Assembly: GCA_934447715.1 (NCBI GenBank) | Contig: CAKSER010000018.1 | Coordinates: forward strand, 1 to 32,651 | DNA length: 32,651 nt | Reading direction: 5' to 3' | From: an uncultured Eubacteriales bacterium | GTDB lineage: Bacteria > Bacillota > Clostridia > Oscillospirales > CAG-272 | Shown here: one piece after another, positions 25,073 through 32,651 of the stretch | Layout: every line of letters begins with the position of its first letter | Numbering within the stretch: the first letter of the stretch is position 1 | Position numbers and translations under genes: made by a program | The notes under the pieces: model-generated | What the model saw: only the letters and a program-made list of their open reading frames with translations | What the model was told of the DNA's origin: nothing | Databases searched by the model: none

Positions 25073-26890
25073 ATGAAAAAATTAATTTCTATACTCAGCA
25101 TAATCCTTTGCGCAGTCATGCTGCTTAGCAGCTGCTCGCAAAGCTCGGTCAGAATTACCGAGAATGTATCGCTTGATCAGAACGATGCAGAGGCTACAGA
25201 TCTTGTTCTTGCGGATGAAAATCTCGCAAAATCTCCGTTCGTTATCGTTTATAACTCGGATACCTACAGAGAACCTACCGGAGTTGACTCCGCGAGAATA
25301 ATCGAGATATGCAGTGATTTTGCAGGTGCATTCTATGCTGCAACAAACAATACAATCGAATCAATTCCGTATACTCCGACCTCAACAAAATACGAAATCC
25401 TTATCGGTGTGACCGGAAGAGAGAATGCAACCGCCTACAGAAAGGTTGTCTCAAACTATAAAAGCCTCGGCAAGAACGGATTTTTAGTCCAGGCTTCCGG
25501 AAACAAGGTCTTTATAATGGGAACGACTCTTGAGGCGCAGTATGATGCAATTGCATATTTTACAAACGAAATTCTCGGCTATAGATTCCTCGAGGGTGAA
25601 AAGAGCAGTTCGAAAGCAAAGACTGTAACAATTCCGAATAACTTTGTCTATATCTATCAGGGCGATGATAATCAGATGACAACAGATTATGTTGCTCCGA
25701 CGGCAAATGCGTTCAGCGAATCGGTTCTTAAGATAAGCTACTGGGTAAACCGCACATGGGATACTCAGGAATATACCACCTTTAACTACATGCGCTATCT
25801 TAACAACAACATCGGCGATATTTTAGGAAAGGCAAGAAACGAGAAGATCTGCTTCTCCGACCCGGATATCATCGAGGAGCTCAAGGACAGCTGCAGCGGC
25901 GGCAATACCAAGTTCTACTACAACCCGATCGAACTTTGCAACTGCAGCGAGTGCAGCGAAAAGGCTGCGGCAAACCACAGCGATGCGGCAGCGTACTTCC
26001 TTGCAATGAATGAGGTAGCAAAGGCAAATCCGAAGAAAACGATCGAAATTGTTGCCTATAACCTCACGGTTACACCTCCGGATTTCGCTCTCGAAAGCAA
26101 TATCAAGGTGTTCTATATCGAAAGAAACTTCTGCTCGGCTCATGCAATAAACGATGCTGATTGCCCGATCAACTCGGAGCTTAGCAAGAACCTTGCTGCA
26201 TGGAGCAGGAAGACATCGAAGCTGATCGTATTCGATTTCACATCCGACTATCTGTACTATCCGGCAACCTTCCCGAATCTCTATGTAATCAATAAGAACA
26301 TGAGATATTATAAGGAACTCGGCGCATACGGCGTTCAGGTTGTCTATGACGACAGGGCAACCGGCTTAAGAGAGTTTGCGGATATCAGAACAACAATGTA
26401 TTCCTATCTCTTTAAGGATCCTACAATGTCGGACGAGACCTATGCACAGCTTCTTGAGTACACATTCCATGAGTACTTCGGCGAAAAAGCAGGTACTGCA
26501 ATATTCGAATATATGAATATTGTCAATACCGGAGCGCACAAGGACAACAAGTGCTTTACAACCTCGTCAAAGCCGGCTGAGATATACAGCCTTGCAACCG
26601 AAAACGAGGACGGATCGGTTACATACGATATTGAAACGGCAAAGAAGTGCTATGATCTGTGGCAGTCGATTCACCCGTATATCCCGGGTCTTTCGATGAA
26701 CACCGATACATTTGCAAGAACCTACTATTCGTCATACGAGTCTACAGCAGTTGCTCATGCTGCGGTTCAGCTTTCAAAGTGGATGTTTGATTCGGTTCGT
26801 CTTGATGACAAGTACGATTTCAGCCTGCAGCTGTTTGAGGGCTATTCGGATAATGAGCTTCCGATCTATATAACAAGAACGGCAGAATAA
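25073..26890 (+). CDS. DUF4838-type lipoprotein C
   Basis: The 605-residue lipoprotein has lipobox LSSC (Cys at about 21 of this start). It contains the DUF4838 core with CNCSEC (Cys 289, 291, 294), AYNLTVTPPDF, RNFCSAHAI followed by ADC, and FDFTSDYLYYPATFPNL. The same motifs in the same order occur in the lipoprotein at 18018, though overall the two are clearly diverged. ATG 25049 would overlap the preceding stop (ATGA) and add eight residues. ATG 25073 is preferred because AAAGGAG lies upstream of it and a clean MKKLISI signal start follows. The gene is co-transcribed with dockerin/beta-helix C and ends at a strong terminator. Confidence 0.87.
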   Translation: MKKLISILSIILCAVMLLSSCSQSSVRITENVSLDQNDAEATDLVLADENLAKSPFVIVYNSDTYREPTGVDSARIIEICSDFAGAFYAATNNTIESIPYTPTSTKYEILIGVTGRENATAYRKVVSNYKSLGKNGFLVQASGNKVFIMGTTLEAQYDAIAYFTNEILGYRFLEGEKSSSKAKTVTIPNNFVYIYQGDDNQMTTDYVAPTANAFSESVLKISYWVNRTWDTQEYTTFNYMRYLNNNIGDILGKARNEKICFSDPDIIEELKDSCSGGNTKFYYNPIELCNCSECSEKAAANHSDAAAYFLAMNEVAKANPKKTIEIVAYNLTVTPPDFALESNIKVFYIERNFCSAHAINDADCPINSELSKNLAAWSRKTSKLIVFDFTSDYLYYPATFPNLYVINKNMRYYKELGAYGVQVVYDDRATGLREFADIRTTMYSYLFKDPTMSDETYAQLLEYTFHEYFGEKAGTAIFEYMNIVNTGAHKDNKCFTTSSKPAEIYSLATENEDGSVTYDIETAKKCYDLWQSIHPYIPGLSMNTDTFARTYYSSYESTAVAHAAVQLSKWMFDSVRLDDKYDFSLQLFEGYSDNELPIYITRTAE

Positions 26891-26907
26891 AAAAGCACAA
26901 AAAAACG

Positions 26908-26943
26908 GCTCCGGGAGATCCTTGCGATCTCCCGGAGCTTTTG
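26908..26943 (+). terminator. Terminator of the second dockerin/DUF4838 operon
   Basis: GCTCCGGGAGATC (26908-26920) pairs perfectly with GATCTCCCGGAGC (26926-26938) around CTTGC, followed by TTTTG. It begins 17 bases after the stop. Confidence 0.9.
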
Positions 26944-27100
26944 CGTGAGCCGGAATGCTCTTTATGCACTTGATTTATATTGGTGGGACGATTATAAGTA
27001 TACCCCGGTTATAAGTCTCGGCTTTGGGCGCAGCCCCGGCTGATTATACCCCCGACCTTTAAAAGCTGCCGGACAGCCATAGATCGGTCAGACCAAGTCA

Positions 27101-27142
27101 AAAAAAGCCTCCCACTGCGATTTTAAAACCGCCATGGGAGGT
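27101..27142 (-). terminator. Terminator of the TtcA-like gene
   Basis: On the minus strand, CCTCCCA (rc of 27135-27141) pairs with TGGGAGG (rc of 27108-27114), with inner GCG/CGC and TTTT/AAAA pairing, and runs into GCTTTTTT. It ends 13 bases after the stop of the minus-strand gene. The stretch 26944-27100 shows nothing I can name. Confidence 0.8.
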
Positions 27143-27154
27143 TTATGCTGCTTT

Positions 27155-27889
27155 TTAATCAAAATATTCCTTCTGAACCAGAAGGCCGTCCTTTTTCATG
27201 GCAAGAAAAATTCTGTGCTTGAGCCCCTTGTTTTCGCGCTCGAGAGAGGCAATGAACTGCTTCATCTTTTCTCTTTCGGTGTGGCCGTCCTCCGGGCACG
27301 GATTTTTAACAATCGGTACATCGTTGCCGGAAACAAAATACCGGATATCCTTTTCATATGCATAAATAAGCGGACGGATTACCGTGATATCCTTTCTTGA
27401 CATGTATGTAACAGGATAAAAGCCGCCGAGCCGACCCTCGTTGAAAAGGTTCAGCATGAAGGTTTCTACAAGATCGTCAAAATGGTGGCCGAGAGCAACC
27501 TTGTTGCAGCCCATCTCTTTTGCCGCGTCATGCAGAAGTCCTCTTCTCATCTTGGCGCAGAGAGAGCAGGGGTTTGATTCCTTTCTGACATCGAAGATTA
27601 TATGTGCAAGCTGGGTCTGCTTTACCATGTATGGCACCCCAAGCTCGGCGCACAGCCTTTCGATCGGGGAAAAATCCATATTTTCAAAGCCCATCGAAAT
27701 AGAGACCGCGGAAAGCTCGAATTTCTTTGGGTAAAACATTTTGAGATTTACAAGCGCGTAAAGAAGCGCAACAGAATCCTTTCCTCCGGACAGACCGACA
27801 CAAATTCTGTCGCCTTCCTCTATCATGTTAAAATCGTCTACAGCTCTTCGTGTGCAGCTGAGCAGATGGCGCATTCTGTTAAATTCCAT
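27155..27889 (-). CDS. ttcA: TtcA-family tRNA 2-thiolation ATPase
   Basis: The 244-residue PP-loop protein has SGGKDS at 34-39, which binds ATP to adenylate the target base. PCSLC (Cys 108, 111) and Cys 198 (KNPCPEDG) match the three iron-sulfur ligands of TtcA, which makes 2-thiocytidine at position 32 of tRNA. GHHFDD (134-139) is also typical. The symbol is assigned at family level; Firmicutes members have not all been tested. ATG 27889 is chosen over TTG 27895 because AAGGA lies eight bases before it. It is transcribed divergently from the amidase gene. Confidence 0.85.
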   Translation of the reverse strand: MEFNRMRHLLSCTRRAVDDFNMIEEGDRICVGLSGGKDSVALLYALVNLKMFYPKKFELSAVSISMGFENMDFSPIERLCAELGVPYMVKQTQLAHIIFDVRKESNPCSLCAKMRRGLLHDAAKEMGCNKVALGHHFDDLVETFMLNLFNEGRLGGFYPVTYMSRKDITVIRPLIYAYEKDIRYFVSGNDVPIVKNPCPEDGHTEREKMKQFIASLERENKGLKHRIFLAMKKDGLLVQKEYFD

Positions 27890-27986
27890 TTTCAATGTCC
27901 TTTTTTGCTTTAATGAATAAAATATAAAAGGCGGATTTCTCCGCGCAAATTATATGCAGATAACGTGTAAGAAAGGTGAATAACCA

Positions 27987-28565
27987 ATGGCTATAAAAAT
28001 TTTTGTAGATCAGGGTCACAATCCTCAAAACCCGAACGCAGGTGCCGAGGGAAACGGATATCGGGAGCAGGATATAAACTATGAGGTCGGAGTCAGACTT
28101 GCCGAACTGCTTGAAGCTGATCCGAATTTTGAGGTTCGGCTTTCAAGAAACACCCCGACCGAGTCGCTCGGAACAAGCAACACAACAAGCCTTAGGGCAA
28201 GGGTAAATGCCGCAAACGAATGGGGAGCGGATTTCTTTATCAGCCTGCACTGCAACGCTTCGGCAATCGAATCGGCAAGCGGAAGCGAGGGATATGCATA
28301 CAGCCGTGCATCACAGGGATATCTTATGGGAGAAAATATTCTTTACTGGATGAATATCCGCACAGGGCTTGCAAACAGAGGAATGTTTGTCCGCCCGAGC
28401 TTGTATGTGTTAAGAAAAACCACTATGCCTGCCGTCTTGATCGAAATGGGCTTTATAACCAATTACGATGACGCAATCCTGCTTGCGACAAGACCGGAGC
28501 TGTTTGCTGTCGGAATCTATGACGGAATCCGCCAATACTACGGCTTTACTGTTCCGGAGTCTTGA
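27987..28565 (+). CDS. N-acetylmuramoyl-L-alanine amidase (Amidase_3)
   Basis: The 192-residue protein is a bare zinc amidase domain that cuts the bond between MurNAc and the peptide stem of peptidoglycan. Zinc ligands are His 11 (VDQGHN), Glu 27 (YREQD) and His 88 (SLHCNAS); the catalytic Glu is 153 (LIEMGF). RARVNAAN and VLRKTTMPAVLIE are typical family segments. There is no signal peptide and no wall-binding repeat, so it may act in the mother cell during sporulation, on lysis, or be exported by another route. AAGAAAGGTG precedes the ATG. Its last 20 bases overlap the end of the opposing gene. Confidence 0.9.
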   Translation: MAIKIFVDQGHNPQNPNAGAEGNGYREQDINYEVGVRLAELLEADPNFEVRLSRNTPTESLGTSNTTSLRARVNAANEWGADFFISLHCNASAIESASGSEGYAYSRASQGYLMGENILYWMNIRTGLANRGMFVRPSLYVLRKTTMPAVLIEMGFITNYDDAILLATRPELFAVGIYDGIRQYYGFTVPES

Positions 28566-29250
28566 AATTAAAGATGTCGATAAGCAGCTTCTTGTTTATT
28601 TCGTACTTTTCCTCGGTACGCTTCTGACCGAGGAATGCCGAGGCTGTTGACATTCTGCGCATGCAGAGCACGGTGTCGTCCGGAAGGCAGTCAAACGCCG
28701 TAAAGAAGCTTCCGAAATCGGTGTCCTTTAAATATATACTGTATTCGTCAATTGCCTTTTCCGGAGTATATCCGAGGATCTCGGAAAGCGGCACAAAGCC
28801 GTCCTCCTCTCTTACGACGGAGTACCAATACGGATCAAGCAGGCAAACCGAGGCTTCCCCTGCGAAAATCTGGGTGCTGAAGCTGTCGGATACATTCGAC
28901 TGCAGATACGGAGAAAGCACGCTCATCGTATAGCTGCCGGTTTTGACAAGTTTATTTGCCTGTTCGGTTGTAAAAGCGGTTATGTTGATAAGCTGCAGCT
29001 CCTTTTTGCCGTCATTTTCGTAATCCTGCATAATCTGTCTGAAGGCGGATTCGATAGCGGCGTTTTCGTCTGCGTCGACAAATTCCGGGCCGCAGAAAAG
29101 CACGCTTGTATCATATTTTGTTCTGGTGAGCGACTGCGGAATAACAACCGCCAGCACGATCAGAACAAACAGAATAATTATAGTTTCCCACTTGTAGTGA
29201 TACCAGAAATTATCAAACCATTTTCCGATTTTTGTTTTCGGTTCTTTCAT
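28546..29250 (-). CDS. Single-pass membrane protein of unknown function
   Basis: The 234-residue protein has a short cytoplasmic N-terminus (KEPKTKIGKWFDNFWYHYKW), one helix (about 22-37) and about 190 outside residues with no family I recognise. The soluble part has the feel of a periplasmic-binding-like alpha/beta fold (TSVLFCGPEFVDADE, LLDPYWYSVV), but this is only an impression. ATG 29250 is chosen because the promoter at 29310-29338 starts transcription near 29303, downstream of the longer frame's start at 29319. It ends inside the amidase gene (20-base convergent overlap), with no terminator between them. Confidence 0.75.
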   Translation of the reverse strand: MKEPKTKIGKWFDNFWYHYKWETIIILFVLIVLAVVIPQSLTRTKYDTSVLFCGPEFVDADENAAIESAFRQIMQDYENDGKKELQLINITAFTTEQANKLVKTGSYTMSVLSPYLQSNVSDSFSTQIFAGEASVCLLDPYWYSVVREEDGFVPLSEILGYTPEKAIDEYSIYLKDTDFGSFFTAFDCLPDDTVLCMRRMSTASAFLGQKRTEEKYEINKKLLIDIFNFKTPEQ

Positions 29251-29309
29251 ATAATACCGTCCTGATGCCGCCGTAAAGACGAAATTCGATAAATTATTTA
29301 CCGGAAATA

Positions 29310-29338
29310 AATATAACATATAATTGTTAACTGTTCAA
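29310..29338 (-). promoter_or_regulatory. Sigma-A promoter of the single-pass membrane protein gene
   Basis: On the minus strand, TTGAAC (29333-29338) and TATATT (29310-29315) are 17 bases apart. The leader to ATG 29250 is about 50 bases. Confidence 0.65.
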
Positions 29339-29402
29339 GGAAAAATCGTGTTATCTTTTGAAATTTGCAAACGAAATTTACAAAGCGTTCCAAAATATAA
29401 CG

Positions 29403-29431
29403 TTGACACGAAAATAAAAATAGTGTATAAT
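29403..29431 (+). promoter_or_regulatory. Consensus sigma-A promoter of the small dockerin gene
   Basis: TTGACA (29403-29408) and TATAAT (29426-29431) are exactly 17 bases apart. AAAGGAG (29451-29457) follows and ATG is at 29465. The leader is short, about 27 bases. Confidence 0.9.
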
Positions 29432-29464
29432 TTTCACGGATAAAAATAAAAAAGGAGACCCGAA

Positions 29465-30139
29465 ATGAAAAAAACAATTAAAAAGACCGTTTTGGTGCTT
29501 TTCGCAGTAATATTTGTTGTTTGCGCATCGGTTGTAACAGGAGCTGCAGAGGCTTCGGAAAATCGCCCTGCAGGAGATATAAACGGCGACGGTTTATTTA
29601 CCGAGACAGATTCGGTATCCCTTGCAAGATGGCTTGCCGGCTGGAATGTAACAATTGATAAGGCATATGCAGATGTTAACGCGGACGATACCGTAGACGA
29701 AAAAGACGCAGTTCTTGTAAGCCGCAGTCTTGCAGGCTGGAATGTCGAGCTGAAGATCAATCTGCCGGAAAACCAGTTCCCGACAATCGACGAGGTTATG
29801 GAGTATATCGATATCCCGTCCAAGCCCGGAGTTGCTCTTTCCTACTACACGGCAGTAGATGTTTACGACGGGGCAGATTACGCAATCTATACATACACAG
29901 ACCTTACGGAAAGTGTAAAGCGCACGGTTTATATGTTTATCGGAAGTGAAGAGAAGCTTGATGAGTTCAAGAGCCTGCACTATATTGAGGCAAGACAGAA
30001 CGGTTGGAAATATATCGAGGAGTGTCCCGGACTTGTCCGCATTTCCTATTCCGACGGATATATGTTCAATCCGAACACAGAGTATCCTCAGGCGGAAAAC
30101 AATCCCGACAATACTCTTTACTACGGCAAAAAGAGCTGA
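29465..30139 (+). CDS. Small secreted dockerin protein with uncharacterised C-terminal module
   Basis: The 224-residue protein has a signal peptide (about 1-28), a two-repeat dockerin (about 37-97: GDINGDGLFTETD...ARWLAGW and ADVNADDTVDEKD...SRSLAGW) and a C-terminal module of about 120 residues. That module (from NLPENQFPTIDEVMEYID) has an aromatic-rich, beta-like pattern and no family I recognise. The second calcium loop has Asp where Gly is usual (NADDTV). It has its own perfect promoter and terminator, so it is expressed as a single gene, apart from the dockerin/DUF4838 operons. It could be a binding module, an inhibitor or a small enzyme delivered to the same scaffold. Confidence 0.87.
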   Translation: MKKTIKKTVLVLFAVIFVVCASVVTGAAEASENRPAGDINGDGLFTETDSVSLARWLAGWNVTIDKAYADVNADDTVDEKDAVLVSRSLAGWNVELKINLPENQFPTIDEVMEYIDIPSKPGVALSYYTAVDVYDGADYAIYTYTDLTESVKRTVYMFIGSEEKLDEFKSLHYIEARQNGWKYIEECPGLVRISYSDGYMFNPNTEYPQAENNPDNTLYYGKKS

Positions 30140-30199
30140 TTGTATGCAGCTTGCAGCAGGCGGACAGCATAATATTTGGCTGTAAAAATCATGACCTTT

Positions 30200-30236
30200 A
30201 ACCGGTGCGACTCGAAAGAATTGCACCGGTTTTTGT
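30200..30236 (+). terminator. Terminator of the small dockerin gene
   Basis: AACCGGTGC (30200-30208) pairs with GCACCGGTT (30223-30231), followed by TTTTG. It begins 61 bases after the stop. Confidence 0.85.
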
Positions 30237-30276
30237 TATATATAAAAGCCGAAATACAAAGAATTGCGGCAGTGTG

Positions 30277-30305
30277 TTTACATGCGGCTCGAAAAATGGT
30301 ATACT
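30277..30305 (+). promoter_or_regulatory. mtaB: Sigma-A promoter of mtaB
   Basis: TTTACA (30277-30282) and TATACT (30300-30305) are 17 bases apart. GTATAC recurs just downstream (30315-30320). The leader to ATG 30418 is about 105 bases. Confidence 0.65.
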
Positions 30306-30417
30306 GAATGCGGTATACTATACGGGATATTATTTTGAAAAAAATATTCTTCCGCATTTTGCAGTCGGTTTGTAAAACCGATCAGGCAAATCAGAATGCG
30401 GAGGTGGGGAAGAATAA

Positions 30418-31716
30418 ATGGAAAAGAATTTTAAGGTCGGCATTTACACTCTCGGCTGCAGGGTCAATCAGTACGAAAGCGAGGCAATCTCCGAGGCGTT
30501 TGAAAGAAACGGAGGAATTATCTGCGACTGCTCCGAGGAGTGCGATGTCTATGTTATAAACACCTGCGCCGTTACAGAGGAAAGCGTAAGAAAATCAAGG
30601 CAGATTATCAGGCGGATGATAAAAACAAATCCGAATGCCTTTGTTTGTGTATGCGGATGCGCCTCACAGCTTGACGGAAAAAGAATGGAGCAGATAGACG
30701 GCGTTTCGCTTGTCTGCGGAAACAGAAACAAGAATCTGCTTGTTTCAAGCGCTGTCGACTATATTACAACCGGTACCGTTCCAAAGCAGAATCTTGCCGT
30801 GGATTCGCTTGACTCTCCGATAGAAAGAATGAGCATATCGGAATTTCGAAGGGTCAGGGCGTATGTAAAGATCGAGGACGGGTGCAACTTCAGGTGCTCC
30901 TACTGTATAATTCCGACGGTTCGGGGAAAGGTCGTTCTGCGTGACCGTGATGACATTGTGTCCGAGGTAAAGGAGCTTGCAAAGGGAGGACTGCCGGAGG
31001 TCGTGCTAACCGGAATCGAAACCTCCGCATACGGCGACGGGCTTGCCGAGCTTCTTTTCGATATCAACGAAATTGACGGTGTTGAACGGATCAGAATGGG
31101 CTCGCTTTATCCGACATTTTTAAAAAAGGAGTTTATCGACCGGATTGCAGGCTTAAAAAAGGTCATGCCGCATTTTCACATTTCGGTGCAGAGCGGCTCC
31201 GACCGGATATTAAGGCTCATGCGAAGGGGATACTCGGCAGAGGATGTTGTAAAAACCTGCGATTACATAAGAAAGGTGATGCCCGAGGTGTGCTTTACCT
31301 CGGATATAATCGTCGGATTCCCTCATGAGACCGAGGAGGACTTTCTTGAATCCGAAAGGCTGATTGAAAGAACAGGAATGCTTCATACGCACATTTTTGC
31401 GTATTCCAAAAGACCCGGAACGCCGGCAGCGGAAATGGACGGGCAGCTCCCGGAGGATGTAAAGAGCGACCGCTCAAAGCGGCTTCACGAGGTTCAGAAA
31501 AGAGTAAAATACGGAATTTTAAAGGAAATTACAGATTTAAAAAAGCCTCTTTCAGTGCTGTTTGAACAGCATGCAGGAGAGTATCAAAGCGGTCACACAC
31601 CGAATTTTATTGAGGTAAGAGCAATGTCGGATCGCGACCTGAGAGGAAAAACCATAAAGGTGATCCCGAGCGAAATTTCCGACGGAGTGATTATCGGAAG
31701 TATTACGGAGGAGTAG
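30418..31716 (+). CDS. mtaB: tRNA t6A37 methylthiotransferase MtaB
   Basis: The 432-residue radical-SAM enzyme converts t6A to ms2t6A at position 37 of tRNAs. The N-terminal UPF0004 domain holds cluster ligands Cys 14 (LGCRVNQYE), Cys 50 (INTCAVT) and Cys 81 (CGCASQ). The radical-SAM motif is CNFRCSYC (Cys 156, 160, 163). SVQSGSDRILRLMRRGY and SDIIVGFPHETEEDF are typical of the barrel, and a C-terminal TRAM-like region (about 370-432) completes the family architecture. LGCRVNQYE distinguishes MtaB from MiaB and RimO. GGAGGTGGGG precedes the ATG. The next gene starts one base after its stop, in one operon. Confidence 0.95.
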   Translation: MEKNFKVGIYTLGCRVNQYESEAISEAFERNGGIICDCSEECDVYVINTCAVTEESVRKSRQIIRRMIKTNPNAFVCVCGCASQLDGKRMEQIDGVSLVCGNRNKNLLVSSAVDYITTGTVPKQNLAVDSLDSPIERMSISEFRRVRAYVKIEDGCNFRCSYCIIPTVRGKVVLRDRDDIVSEVKELAKGGLPEVVLTGIETSAYGDGLAELLFDINEIDGVERIRMGSLYPTFLKKEFIDRIAGLKKVMPHFHISVQSGSDRILRLMRRGYSAEDVVKTCDYIRKVMPEVCFTSDIIVGFPHETEEDFLESERLIERTGMLHTHIFAYSKRPGTPAAEMDGQLPEDVKSDRSKRLHEVQKRVKYGILKEITDLKKPLSVLFEQHAGEYQSGHTPNFIEVRAMSDRDLRGKTIKVIPSEISDGVIIGSITEE

Positions 31717-31717
31717 G

Positions 31718-32554
31718 ATGCTTAAAGAGGGCAGAAAAAGCTCGTTTAAGCGAGTATACAATATTGTCGTTGCGTCGATCGGAGTTCTGTCGCTTGTTTA
31801 TTATTTTTTATGCGGCAGCTTTCTTCGGTTTACCGCTTCGGCACTTTGGATATGGCTTCTTTTAGGCATATACTGCCTTGCAAAGGGGCTTGCTTCGGTA
31901 TACGCAATCGATAAGGGGATAAAGCATAGTAAGGCGGTCCGGATCTTGGGGATTATCTGGCTTACCTTTGTTTACATATTCATCGGCATATTCGCGGTTT
32001 TTGAATGCTTTGTGATAAGAGATGCAAATTCGAAGCCGGAAAGCGGTCTTGAATATATCATTGTTCTCGGCGCAAAGGTAAACGGCACGCAGCCGAGCAG
32101 GGTGCTTTCATACCGTATAAATGCCGCATATGAATATCTTCTTTCAAATCCTAAGTGCAAGGCTGTTTTGTCGGGAGGAAAGGGAGACGATGAGGAGATA
32201 AGCGAGGCGGAGTGCATGCGCATATGCCTTGTCGGGCTTGGTATAAGCGAGGACAGACTTATAATCGAGAGCAATTCCACCTCGACCCTTGAAAATATCA
32301 CATTCAGCTATGAGCTTCTTCCAAAAGGGGAGCATAAAATCGGAATTGTGTCAAGCGACTATCACATTTTCCGCGCAAAGGCGTTTTTCAGACGGGTTTT
32401 CGGATATGAGGCATCCGGAATACCTGCAAAGCCGGACAATATTTTCTGGCAGCCGCACAATTATACAAGAGAGTTTGCCGCATATGCTGCCGACTATTTC
32501 GGATTTGCAGACGACCTTTCCGCAATAGCACATAAGAAAAACGTGTCGCCGTAG
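31718..32554 (+). CDS. YdcF-like (DUF218) membrane protein
   Basis: The 278-residue protein has three predicted membrane helices (about 13-32, 41-60 and 76-99), then a DUF218 domain (about 110-265). The domain shows IIVLGAKVNG, PSRVLSYRI, LSGGKGDDEEISEAE, ESNSTSTLENI and SSDYHIFRA, all typical. Members such as ElyC are linked to envelope glycan or lipid-carrier metabolism, but the reaction is not established. It overlaps no gene, starts one base after mtaB with GGAGG in the end of that gene, and is probably translationally coupled to it. Confidence 0.9.
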   Translation: MLKEGRKSSFKRVYNIVVASIGVLSLVYYFLCGSFLRFTASALWIWLLLGIYCLAKGLASVYAIDKGIKHSKAVRILGIIWLTFVYIFIGIFAVFECFVIRDANSKPESGLEYIIVLGAKVNGTQPSRVLSYRINAAYEYLLSNPKCKAVLSGGKGDDEEISEAECMRICLVGLGISEDRLIIESNSTSTLENITFSYELLPKGEHKIGIVSSDYHIFRAKAFFRRVFGYEASGIPAKPDNIFWQPHNYTREFAAYAADYFGFADDLSAIAHKKNVSP

Positions 32555-32582
32555 TGAGCGTATCTTGAAAACTGAGTCAAGA

Positions 32583-32650
32583 CCACCAGTAAACTGGTGG
32601 CTTGCACAACCCCTAAAAGGGGCAAATACAGGCAGAGCCCCTAAAGGGGC
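32583..32650. repeat. Cluster of three short hairpins, possible end of an IS200/IS605-type element
   Basis: CCACCAG-TAAA-CTGGTGG (32583-32600), CCCC-TAAAA-GGGG (32610-32622) and GCCCC-TAAA-GGGGC (32637-32650) stand in a row right after the YdcF-like gene, up to the window edge. Subterminal hairpins of this kind mark IS200/IS605 elements, which lack inverted ends. The rest of any element is outside the window, so the call is tentative. Confidence 0.4.
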
Positions 32651-32651
32651 A

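Overview
The window looks like a chromosomal segment of a spore-forming, anaerobic Gram-positive bacterium of the class Clostridia, probably a gut Oscillospirales-type lineage. The grounds are the dockerin-bearing secreted proteins, a SPOCS/LysM sporulation protein, a DUF6472-type Cys4 protein, S-layer-type CsaB, Gram-positive lipoprotein signals, strong Shine-Dalgarno sites and near-consensus sigma-A promoters. I cannot name a species from the sequence alone. No tRNA, rRNA or CRISPR array is visible.

Layout. Positions 2-7131 hold an oligopeptide (Opp/Dpp-type) ABC importer operon: the 3' part of a substrate-binding protein gene, two permeases and two ATPases. The OppB-like permease carries a large extracellular insert, and the OppD-like ATPase carries a large charged insert. 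A membrane-anchored protein resembling a degenerate ApbE follows (7270-8502). On the minus strand come a DUF6472-type protein, rpsI-rplM and csaB. Between csaB and a secreted acidic-tail protein (11984-13183) sits a 346-bp MITE-like element with 29-bp terminal inverted repeats and TA flanks, immediately downstream of a perfect TTGACA-N17-TATAAT promoter. A SPOCS/LysM spore protein (13440-15044, minus) follows, preceded by a sigma-E-like promoter.

The centre of interest is 15201-26890. It holds three secreted proteins with an N-terminal dockerin and a right-handed beta-helix (GH141-like motifs), and two lipoproteins of DUF4838 type. The order is Doc-helix A, DUF4838 A, Doc-helix B (frameshifted inside its dockerin), Doc-helix C, DUF4838 C. 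A fourth, small dockerin protein lies at 29465-30139. I infer a locus for capturing or cleaving complex glycans, in which a dockerin-tethered beta-helix enzyme works with a membrane-anchored DUF4838 partner. No cohesin or scaffoldin is in the window.

The right end (27155-32651) carries a TtcA-like tRNA thiolase, an N-acetylmuramoyl-L-alanine amidase overlapping tail-to-tail with a single-pass membrane protein, the small dockerin protein, mtaB followed by a YdcF-like membrane protein, and finally a cluster of short palindromes at the edge that may be the end of an IS200/IS605-type element.
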